Part shown: positions 1 to 6,432 of the stretch, one piece after another | Numbering within the stretch: position 1 is the first letter of the stretch | How the letters are laid out: each line of letters opens with the position of its first letter | Assembly (NCBI GenBank): GCA_963545585.1 | Contig: CAUUKX010000018.1 | Location: 1-27,658 of the forward strand | DNA from: W11650 sp963545585 | Lineage (GTDB): Bacteria; Bacillota; Clostridia; Lachnospirales; Vallitaleaceae | DNA length: 27,658 nt | Direction of reading: 5' to 3' | Program-made: the position numbers and the translations under genes | The notes under the pieces: generated by a model | What the model saw: the letters and a program-made list of their open reading frames with translations, nothing else | Told to the model about the DNA's origin: nothing | The model's database searches: none

Positions 1-191
1 TGGCAGCAGATCAGGCAGTGAAAGCCGGTATTCATGCCGGGAATATTATCAAGCAAATCGCCCCGATTTTGGGCGGCGGCGGCGGCGGAAAACCGCAGAT
101 GGCACAAGCCGGCGGTAAGTTCGCAGAAAAAATTGAGGAGGCTTTAACACATGCAAAGCAAATCATTCAAACTCAACTGGAAAAGCAATAA
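1..191 (+). CDS. alaS: Alanyl-tRNA synthetase, C-terminal end (partial)
   Basis: This is the 3' end of a gene entering from the left edge, read in the frame starting at base 3 and ending at TAA 189-191. The residues include a run of six glycines followed by KPQMAQAGG. That is the hallmark of the DHHA1 domain at the C terminus of alanyl-tRNA synthetase, the cytoplasmic enzyme that charges tRNA-Ala. Only about 62 residues are present, so the catalytic and editing domains cannot be seen. The last 41 bp overlap the next gene in another frame, which suggests translational coupling. No terminator is seen between the two. The identification is firm because of the glycine-rich motif and its position at the C terminus. 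Confidence 0.93.
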   Translation, partial: AADQAVKAGIHAGNIIKQIAPILGGGGGGKPQMAQAGGKFAEKIEEALTHAKQIIQTQLEKQ

Positions 192-1944
192 ACCCAGTGA
201 GTTAAGCGGCTTGAGTAAACAAAGCACTTTAAAGGGATTAAATAATTTAATCCCTTTAAAGGAATTGGGCGGAAATAATTTAAGTCGCCGGAAAAAGAAT
301 TGGCTTTCGTTTTGTTTGGCGGCGGTTTTATGCCTTTGGGCATTGACCGCCTGCACCGGGGCAAACAGTGCCAGCGATTCGACCGATAAAGAAACAGCGA
401 TCGAATCCAGCGTTGGCCTCTCCGGGCAGCAAGCCAAGGAAGCGGCGCCGGTCAAGTCCGTCAAGGAAGAAACCACAGACGAAAACAACATTTCCAAAGA
501 ACAGAGCACCCAAGCAGCAAAGCAGCCAGAGCCGGATGTCTACCATGAATGGTCATTTCTGGCAGTCGGTGATATTATGGTGCATAAGGAGCAGCTAAAG
601 AGAGCATATCAGCCAGCCAGCGACAGCTTTGACTTTACCCCCAGCTTTGTCTATGCTCAGCCCTTTATTGAAAGTGCCAACTATGCCTTTGCTAACTTGG
701 AAACCACTTTGGCCGGGCGAGGCAGCAATACCAAGTCCGAAAGCGGCAGTGTTTACCGGGGGTACAGCGGTTATCCGAACTTTAATGCGCCGGAAAGTTT
801 AGCGGACGCTTTAAAAACAGCCGGTTTTGACTTTTTAGGAACGGCGAATAATCATTCTCTGGACAAGGGCTTAACCGGTGTAGTGAATACTCTGGCCTAT
901 CTGCGTCAGATTGATATGCCTCATACCGGTACTTTTGATACACCCGAGGAGTGCGATACCTTAAAAATCGTCAAGAGCGGCGGCTTAAAAATCGGAGTGA
1001 TTGCTTATACCTATGCAACCAACGGCATTTCTCTAAAAGCTGAGGAAATGTACCGGATTAATACCTTGGATAATTACCATGCAGCTCAAATTGAGCAGCT
1101 TTATGAAAAAGTGCGCCAAGCCAAAAAGCAGCCGATTGATTTGCTTTTTGTCATGATGCATTACGGTAATGAATACTGGGAAAAACCAGAAAAAACCTAT
1201 CAGGCTGGCATTACCCAAAAGCTGATGGAACTGGGTGCTGACATGGTTATCGGTTCGCATCCGCATACCTTGCAGCCTTTGATTTACGCCGAGAATGATA
1301 TAATTTTGCTGAAAAAATCAGAAACCGAGCAGGCGCCGGTTCTGACTTCTGACTCCCGGAAATCAGAAAATACCGTATCCGGTTTAGCGGAAGTTACTTC
1401 AAAAACCGATGAAAATGAGGCTGTCCAAGCACCCGCCAAGGTAGAATCGCCGGAAGCAGCTGGTGAAAATCAAAATAAAAATGCAGAAAATCCCGCTGTT
1501 CCGGCAGCTGACAGCAATACCAGCGCAGAAAAGCTCCCCTGGAACGTGGCCGGTATTTATTCCTTAGGAAACTTTATCAGTTCCCAGCGGATTGTCAGCG
1601 AATACAAAACCGACACCGATACCGGCGCAATGATGAAATGGGTCTATCAATGGAAAAATAAGGAAAAGCCTGTACTGGTCAAGATTGGAATTCTGCCGAC
1701 GATTGTTGTTTGGCAGGACGATCGGGTAACGGTGCTGCCGATTAATGATATTTCGATTGCTGCCGCCAAGGCTGATCCGAGCATGAAAATCACAGCTTAC
1801 ACCGAGGGCAGAATCGAAAACGCCAAAAATACGGTTTTGAAACGTTTGACTGCCTTTTTCCCGGATAGTTTAATTAACTCCATGCAAACAGAGGGGGATG
1901 GTTTTACCTATTTGTACCTGCACCCGGAAATAAACAGGAGATGA
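151..1944 (+). CDS. CapA/PgsA-type metallophosphatase-fold lipoprotein
   Basis: A 597-residue protein of the CapA family (PGA_cap), related to the surface protein for poly-gamma-glutamate synthesis. A hydrophobic segment at about 51-67 ends in a lipobox-like LTAC (Cys68), so it is probably an exported lipoprotein. A Ser/Glu/Ala-rich linker follows to about 130. The metallophosphatase-like core shows GDIM (140-143), NLE (182-184), NNH (233-235), HYGNEY (337-342), GSHPH (368-372) and YSLGNF (470-475). About 75-80 low-complexity residues (388-462) are inserted between the last two motifs, where relatives normally have a short link. The start at 151 has GAGGAGG nine bases upstream and overlaps alaS. 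It leaves an unusually long stretch of about 50 residues before the membrane segment, so a later start is possible. The next gene follows within 2 bp. The substrate cannot be told from the sequence, and other capsule genes are absent here. Confidence 0.85.
   Translation: MQSKSFKLNWKSNKPSELSGLSKQSTLKGLNNLIPLKELGGNNLSRRKKNWLSFCLAAVLCLWALTACTGANSASDSTDKETAIESSVGLSGQQAKEAAPVKSVKEETTDENNISKEQSTQAAKQPEPDVYHEWSFLAVGDIMVHKEQLKRAYQPASDSFDFTPSFVYAQPFIESANYAFANLETTLAGRGSNTKSESGSVYRGYSGYPNFNAPESLADALKTAGFDFLGTANNHSLDKGLTGVVNTLAYLRQIDMPHTGTFDTPEECDTLKIVKSGGLKIGVIAYTYATNGISLKAEEMYRINTLDNYHAAQIEQLYEKVRQAKKQPIDLLFVMMHYGNEYWEKPEKTYQAGITQKLMELGADMVIGSHPHTLQPLIYAENDIILLKKSETEQAPVLTSDSRKSENTVSGLAEVTSKTDENEAVQAPAKVESPEAAGENQNKNAENPAVPAADSNTSAEKLPWNVAGIYSLGNFISSQRIVSEYKTDTDTGAMMKWVYQWKNKEKPVLVKIGILPTIVVWQDDRVTVLPINDISIAAAKADPSMKITAYTEGRIENAKNTVLKRLTAFFPDSLINSMQTEGDGFTYLYLHPEINRR
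227..261. repeat. Perfect 35-bp palindrome (17-bp arms, 1-nt centre)
   Basis: The arm at 227-243 is the exact reverse complement of 245-261, with a single A at 244. It lies inside the N-terminal coding region of the CapA-like gene, 36 bp after the alaS stop. As RNA it would form an AT-rich hairpin with GGG/CCC in the middle. There is no T tract after it, so it is not a standard terminator. It could slow readthrough from alaS or affect translation of the lipoprotein. Confidence 0.85.
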
Positions 1945-1946
1945 TT

Positions 1947-3044
1947 ATGGAGCAGACAGAAAGCCGGCGGCTGCGCTTGGAGGAACTGGATATTTGTAGG
2001 GCCATTGCCGCACTGTCGGTGCTATTGATTCATATTACGGCAGTCCCGGTTGGGGTGATGGATAAAACAAGTTTATTGTTTCGCCTTTTTTTTGCCGTCA
2101 ACCGGGGACTGCAATACTCCGTTCCGCTTTTTTTGATAATGAGCGCCCTGCTGGAAGCGTATGCTTTAAAAGGAAAGGGAACTTTTGATTTTAAAGGCTT
2201 TTACCAAAAAAAGAGCAAGCGGGTACTGCTGCCGTATTTGGCCTGGTCGGTCATTTACATGGGTTTTAATTTATTGTTGACCAAATTCGGCTATTTTCAG
2301 GCCATGAACGAAGCCCATGAACTCATAGATATTTTTGTTTGGGGAAAAGCGTATTATCATCTTTATTTTTTAGTGATTTTGATGCAGTTTTATCTTTTGC
2401 TGCCGCTGCTTTTTTACAGTCAAAAATCCGGCAGCTTACGATGGTTTTTGGGGCTGATCCTGTCGTACCTGCTGCAAATTGCTTTTTATTACGGCATTGG
2501 CAAGCAGATATATCCTTATTTCCCGAATATTATTATGACTTTCCCGTGGTATTTTTTCATCTTAAACGGCGGCTTTCTGCTGGGGCTTTTTTATCGGGAA
2601 AAAGAAAAATGGCAGCGTTGCCGGCCTTGGTTTGGGCTGATTACGCTGCTGAGTTTCCTGTATTATTTATGGAAATGCTTTCGGCTGGAGTATGTGCCGC
2701 AGGAGCCGATTGCCCTTTATATGCCGGTCTGGTATTTATATACCTTTGGTATTTCTTTTTTATGGCTGGATATATCGGCAGTCATTGCCCGCCGCAGCGG
2801 CAAATGGGCAAACGGTTTAAAAATGATTGGAAAATACTCTTACGGTATTTATTTAATTCATCCCTTGGTTTTAACCCTGCATTTAAAAGTACTTGACCGC
2901 CTGCCGGTGCCGGGCAGTTTTTTATATGCTTTGATGATACTGGCTTTGACCGCTTCGGTTCTGCTTATTTCTTTGGGGGCGGCCCGGCTCTTGTCTGCCG
3001 GCCGATGGGCTAAATATACAGCCTGGCTGATAGGCGGGAAGTAA
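1947..3044 (+). CDS. Acyltransferase-3 family membrane protein
   Basis: A 365-residue polytopic protein of the acyltransferase 3 family (OafA/NodX-like), which moves acyl groups onto cell-surface sugars. The N terminus has the family pattern of an acidic, Arg-containing stretch (ELDICRAIAALSVLLIH), with Arg and His in the first membrane helix. About ten hydrophobic segments follow, including one near the C terminus with GKYSYGIYLIHPL, another conserved family block. The ATG at 1947 is chosen over the one at 1941 because AGGAG (1936-1940) is six bases before it and would abut the earlier ATG. It begins 2 bp after the CapA-like lipoprotein, so the two are probably one operon acting at the cell surface. 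The acceptor is unknown. A terminator follows. Confidence 0.85.
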   Translation: MEQTESRRLRLEELDICRAIAALSVLLIHITAVPVGVMDKTSLLFRLFFAVNRGLQYSVPLFLIMSALLEAYALKGKGTFDFKGFYQKKSKRVLLPYLAWSVIYMGFNLLLTKFGYFQAMNEAHELIDIFVWGKAYYHLYFLVILMQFYLLLPLLFYSQKSGSLRWFLGLILSYLLQIAFYYGIGKQIYPYFPNIIMTFPWYFFILNGGFLLGLFYREKEKWQRCRPWFGLITLLSFLYYLWKCFRLEYVPQEPIALYMPVWYLYTFGISFLWLDISAVIARRSGKWANGLKMIGKYSYGIYLIHPLVLTLHLKVLDRLPVPGSFLYALMILALTASVLLISLGAARLLSAGRWAKYTAWLIGGK

Positions 3045-3084
3045 TTATCTTTTTATCTTTTTTAATTTCTTTTTAGAAAGAAGA

Positions 3085-3119
3085 AAAGCCGCCTTTGCTC
3101 ATTCCGGCAGGGCGGCTTT
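3085..3119. terminator. Bidirectional intrinsic terminator
   Basis: AAAGCCGCC (3085-3093) pairs with GGCGGCTTT (3111-3119) around a 17-nt loop. It lies between convergent genes. Leftward, the stem is followed by the T-rich complement of 3071-3084, which fits termination of the minus-strand gene. Rightward, the T tract is short. Confidence 0.8.
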
Positions 3120-3132
3120 CGTTGCAAAACCT

Positions 3133-4359
3133 TTATTTTTCATAGCTGTAAACGCTGGTTATATATTCACGCCTGTCTACATTCAGTCGTTGTTTCTTTT
3201 TGAGGGTAAACTGGCAATCATCGGACATTGTATATTGATAAATGTACTGACAGTTGGTGTTGTTGTCCGTCCCAATTAAGTACAGTTCATCGCCTGATAA
3301 CATCAAATTAAGAAAGCACAAGTCTTTTAAGGTTCGGATTGATTGTTTGCCAGTTATTTCATTATAAACTGTCAGGTACGAATCGCTGTAAAACGAATCT
3401 TCGTGAATCACGAACAGCAAATCACCTTTTTTCTCTATTCTTCGGGGCGCTTTTCTGGCCAGTTCAATGACAGAATACGAAAAATCTTTTAAAGAAATTT
3501 TAAGAATTTTGTTATTCAGACTATTCTCAATCTCTCTGGAATTATAAACATAAATTTCATCTTTTTTATCTGAAGCTGGAAAAAGACTTTGCACTTTTTC
3601 TTGCTCCGGTTCTTTTTCCGGTTTCGGCTTTTCTGGGCTAAGCGGCAGCGGCAAATAAAGCGCTTCATCCGTCAGCAAATATTCATTTCTGAAAAAACTT
3701 CCGTATTTTTCAGTAGGAATTCTAAGTTCCGCCAATTGGTCTAAAGAATGGGCATTTAAAATAAGCAGATTTTGAATGGGCGGCAAGTTTCCCTCTCCAA
3801 AAGAGGAAGAACCTAAAAAAAGGAAGTTTTCATTGGCAGCAGCCAGTTCCAAGTGGCCATTGGGGAGTTTTATCTTTAAAATTTCTTTTTGATCGGAAAG
3901 CCGATGCTGCGTCAAAATGAAATTAAAGTCGGAGATTGTATAAGCATATTTGGAATTAGCTGCTACGGCGCTTAGTCTGGTATTATGAGAAACTGGATAT
4001 TTGCGGATGGTTTCTTTTTCTAAATCAATGACGGGAAAGTCCCAAATCCGATTCCACTTAGAAGAAACAATGCCCGTTGTTTCCAAAAATAACTGTCCAT
4101 TTACAACCGGACACCGGCCGAAATTAGCCCCCAATCCGGCAAAACGCATTTTTTTAGTTCTTTGTAGTTTTAAATTCTGGTCATACACAAACAGATGGCT
4201 TTGATAAAAAGAAGTTGAGGTAGTAACAATTCCAATCTTTTTCTCGCCCGGCTTTAATTTGGGAACATAGTAAAATACTCGTGCGTAAACGGCTAAAAAT
4301 AATATGCCGATTCCTAAACTTGCTGCCAGAACGCGATGGGTTTTGATAAAGTTCCGCAT
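3133..4359 (-). CDS. Membrane-anchored protein of unknown function, possible beta-propeller
   Basis: A 408-residue protein I do not recognise. Residues about 9-32 form one hydrophobic helix after a short basic N terminus, so the rest is probably outside the cell. The remainder is rich in beta-strand-like segments, with repeated phrases of the type 'display value, variable name' (LFVYDQNLKL, IYVYNSREIE, LTVYNEITGK, YIYQYTMSDD). This is reminiscent of propeller-like blades, but no family motif is visible. A proline/glutamate/lysine-rich linker sits at about 240-262. The start is supported by AAGGAGAG six bases upstream of the ATG. The gene is transcribed alone, with its own promoter and a terminator. 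Its AT content is higher than that of its neighbours, which may mean acquisition or weak codon selection. Confidence 0.7.
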   Translation of the reverse strand: MRNFIKTHRVLAASLGIGILFLAVYARVFYYVPKLKPGEKKIGIVTTSTSFYQSHLFVYDQNLKLQRTKKMRFAGLGANFGRCPVVNGQLFLETTGIVSSKWNRIWDFPVIDLEKETIRKYPVSHNTRLSAVAANSKYAYTISDFNFILTQHRLSDQKEILKIKLPNGHLELAAANENFLFLGSSSFGEGNLPPIQNLLILNAHSLDQLAELRIPTEKYGSFFRNEYLLTDEALYLPLPLSPEKPKPEKEPEQEKVQSLFPASDKKDEIYVYNSREIENSLNNKILKISLKDFSYSVIELARKAPRRIEKKGDLLFVIHEDSFYSDSYLTVYNEITGKQSIRTLKDLCFLNLMLSGDELYLIGTDNNTNCQYIYQYTMSDDCQFTLKKKQRLNVDRREYITSVYSYEK

Positions 4360-4433
4360 ATTTTTCTCTCCTTCATCAGGCAGTTGATTTATATTTTGCG
4401 CATTTGTTAAAATGTACTGGATTTTATAAATTT

Positions 4434-4462
4434 ATCTTAGCTTAATTAGCATAAATTGTCAA
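4434..4462 (-). promoter_or_regulatory. Promoter of the anchored unknown protein, with imperfect inverted repeat over the -35
   Basis: On the minus strand, TTGACA (4462-4457) is followed after 17 bases by TAAGAT (4439-4434). The -35 lies in the middle of an inverted repeat, AGCATA (4448-4453) and TATGCT (4468-4473), with AATT-GTC-AATT at the centre. That layout fits a repressor site blocking the -35. Confidence 0.65.
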
Positions 4463-4576
4463 TTAACTATGCTTAATTCTTATGAATAATTAATTTTCAT
4501 TTTTATATTTAATTACTTTTTAATCTGAGATTCAACTTTCTCACATTTATTAGAACAGTTTTTGGGGGCTGGTCAT

Positions 4577-4604
4577 TTTTTGAGCGAGATAGAGTTCTCA
4601 AAAA
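4577..4604. repeat. Inverted repeat in the divergent galE spacer
   Basis: TTTTTGAG (4577-4584) pairs with CTCAAAAA (4597-4604) around a 12-nt loop. It lies in the 405-bp gene-free region 4360-4764. That region is very AT-rich at 4380-4560 and also contains two adjacent copies of AATATCGAA near 4634-4652. An open frame at 4562-4747 lacks a ribosome binding site and crosses the galE promoter, so I do not call it. Apart from the two promoters and the galE leader hairpins, I see nothing else here. Confidence 0.6.
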
Positions 4605-4667
4605 GCCGGAAAATTTCACAAGACAAACACATGAATATCGAAAATATCGAAAATTTGGACCGTCGGA

Positions 4668-4696
4668 TTGACAGAAGCGCTGATTGGTGGTATTCT
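4668..4696 (+). promoter_or_regulatory. galE promoter
   Basis: TTGACA (4668-4673), a 17-base spacer and TATTCT (4691-4696). The -35 is a perfect sigma-A consensus and the -10 matches four of six positions. Transcription would begin near 4703, giving a leader of about 60 nt before galE. Confidence 0.75.
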
Positions 4697-4699
4697 ATA

Positions 4700-4750
4700 A
4701 GTTCAAGAGAGAGGAGCGCCGGACGTTCCTGTCAGCGTAATTTTTGAACT
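4700..4750 (+). promoter_or_regulatory. Structured 5' leader of galE (nested hairpins)
   Basis: AGTTCAA (4700-4706) pairs with TTGAACT (4744-4750). Inside it, AGGAGCG (4712-4718) pairs with CGTTCCT (4724-4730), with one G-T pair and a 5-nt loop. The inner left arm contains an AGGAG sequence like the real ribosome binding site. The structure ends just before AAGAGGAGG of galE. It fits no riboswitch class I know. Confidence 0.5.
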
Positions 4751-4764
4751 AAGAGGAGGCAATT

Positions 4765-5772
4765 ATGGCAATTTTAGTAACCGGCGGCGCCGGCTATATC
4801 GGCACTCATACCTGTATTGAACTGATAAAAGCAGGTTATGAAGTAATTATTTATGATAATTTCAGCAATTCTTCCCCAGAAGCAGTGCGGCGAACCGAAA
4901 AAATCACTGGTCAGTCGATTCCCTTGGTAGAAGGCGATATTTTAGATGAAGAAAAATTAAGAAGCGTTTTCCGGGAAAATAAAATTGAATCGGTGATTCA
5001 CTTTGCCGGATTAAAAGCAGTCGGCGAATCGGTCGGTATGCCGCTCAAATACTACCATAACAATATTACCGGTACTTTGATGCTGTTAAAAGTGATGCAG
5101 GAGAGCGGCGTCAAAAAAATTGTGTTCAGTTCCTCGGCCACGGTTTACGGCATGAACAATCCTGTTCCGTTTAAGGAAGATATGCCGACTTCCGCCACCA
5201 ACCCCTATGGCTGGACCAAGCAAATGATTGAAATTATTTTAAAAGACCTTTATACTGCCGATTCCGAGTGGAGTATTGTGCTGCTTCGTTACTTTAACCC
5301 CTTGGGCGCACATGAAAGCGGAACGATCGGTGAAAATCCAAACGGTATTCCCAATAATCTGATGCCATATCTGACTCAAGTAGCCGTCAAAAAAAGAGAG
5401 TTTTTAACGGTCTACGGCAATGACTATGATACGGTCGACGGTACTGGCGTCAGAGATTATATTCATGTCATGGATTTGGCAAACGGCCATGTTCAGGCAG
5501 TGAAGTACAATGAAACCCATACCGGTGTCGAAGCGGTTAATTTAGGAACTGGTCAGGGCTTTTCGGTACTGGAAGTGATTCAAACCTTTGAGCGGGTCAA
5601 TCAGATACCAGTACCGTATCAAATTTCCGGCCGCCGACCCGGCGATATTGCGTCCTGTTATGCCGACGTGGAAAAAGCTAAACGGCTGTTCGGCTGGCAA
5701 ACGCAAAAAACATTAGAAGATATGTGCCGGGATTCGTGGAACTGGCAAAGCAAAAACCCGGAAGGATATTAA
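4765..5772 (+). CDS. galE: UDP-glucose 4-epimerase
   Basis: A 335-residue short-chain dehydrogenase-type epimerase that interconverts UDP-glucose and UDP-galactose in the cytoplasm, supplying sugars for polysaccharides and for galactose use. The NAD-binding motif GGAGYIG is at 7-13. The catalytic Ser is in SSSATVYG (122-129) and the YxxxK pair is Tyr148/Lys152. RYFNPLGAH and the C-terminal RRPGD are also typical of GalE. Length matches the family (about 330-340). AGGAGG lies seven bases upstream of the ATG. The DUF6106-like gene starts 3 bp after the stop, so the two are probably cotranscribed. No other Leloir-pathway gene (galK, galT) is nearby, which suggests a role in surface-sugar supply. 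Confidence 0.96.
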   Translation: MAILVTGGAGYIGTHTCIELIKAGYEVIIYDNFSNSSPEAVRRTEKITGQSIPLVEGDILDEEKLRSVFRENKIESVIHFAGLKAVGESVGMPLKYYHNNITGTLMLLKVMQESGVKKIVFSSSATVYGMNNPVPFKEDMPTSATNPYGWTKQMIEIILKDLYTADSEWSIVLLRYFNPLGAHESGTIGENPNGIPNNLMPYLTQVAVKKREFLTVYGNDYDTVDGTGVRDYIHVMDLANGHVQAVKYNETHTGVEAVNLGTGQGFSVLEVIQTFERVNQIPVPYQISGRRPGDIASCYADVEKAKRLFGWQTQKTLEDMCRDSWNWQSKNPEGY

Positions 5773-5775
5773 AAT

Positions 5776-6297
5776 ATGATGAATGACGTATTTAATGAGC
5801 AGCTCATCAAAAAGCAAAAAACATCGGCCGATACATTAAAAATGGCGGCAATTTGGGGCGGAGCGGTGCTAATTAGCGCGGCGCTCTCCATCTTGGTGCC
5901 GTATATTGGTGTCATGCTGGCGGTATTGGTCATCTGGGGTGCTGCCGTTCTCAGCGGCCGGCTGAAGCAGGAATTTGAGTATTCCTTTACCAACGGCGAT
6001 TTGGATATTGATGTGATTTATAATCGCTCCCGCCGGAAACGAATTGTAACGATTGATACCAAAAAACTCCTTGGCATGGAAAAGGTGCAAAATAAGGAAC
6101 AAGCTGCCAAGGGCTATGATAAGGTGCTGGATCTTTCTTCCGGTATTCCGTCAGACGAGCTTTACGGACTGGTTTATGATATCAACCACAAAAAAACCCG
6201 GATTTTTATTGAGCCGAATGAATCCATCCTCAAAGGAATTCAAGCTTTTGCTCCCCGGTCGGTAACTGGCTATTATGGCGCAGTCAAAAAAGATTAA
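5776..6297 (+). CDS. DUF6106-like small membrane protein
   Basis: A 173-residue protein resembling the DUF6106 proteins of Clostridia. This is recognised from the general layout and the EFEYSFTNGDLDID stretch. After about 20 polar residues, two hydrophobic segments (about 22-40 and 43-58) form a hairpin in the membrane. A mostly cytoplasmic C-terminal domain with an RSRRKR cluster follows, predicted to be beta-rich. No catalytic motif is visible and the function is unknown. The gene follows galE after 3 bp, with two adjacent ATG codons (5776 and 5779) as possible starts. It is followed by a stem-loop. Confidence 0.7.
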   Translation: MMNDVFNEQLIKKQKTSADTLKMAAIWGGAVLISAALSILVPYIGVMLAVLVIWGAAVLSGRLKQEFEYSFTNGDLDIDVIYNRSRRKRIVTIDTKKLLGMEKVQNKEQAAKGYDKVLDLSSGIPSDELYGLVYDINHKKTRIFIEPNESILKGIQAFAPRSVTGYYGAVKKD

Positions 6298-6310
6298 GTA
6301 ATTTTCTTGG

Positions 6311-6358
6311 CTTTCCTCGATGGAAACGGTTCACGAGTAATGTTTTAATCGAGGAGAG
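6311..6358 (+). terminator. Stem-loop after the DUF6106-like gene, possible terminator
   Basis: CTTTCCTCGAT (6311-6321) pairs with ATCGAGGAGAG (6348-6358), an 11-bp stem with one G-T pair and a 26-nt loop. The T-rich stretch begins about 7 nt after the stem rather than directly after it, so termination may be partial. It could also be a leader element of the following gene. Confidence 0.5.
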
Positions 6359-6432
6359 CGGGGATGTTTTGATTGTTTTTTCGGCAGCATTTTAATCCAG
6401 ATAAGTAAACTCAGTTTTCATAAGGGGGAAAA

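Noticed and set aside
144..509. Antisense open frame opposite the CapA-like gene
   Set aside because: It is a shadow of a well-supported coding frame, without promoter or ribosome binding site.
4562..4747. 61-codon open frame upstream of galE
   Set aside because: It has no ribosome binding site, crosses the galE promoter and leader hairpins, and its product resembles nothing known.
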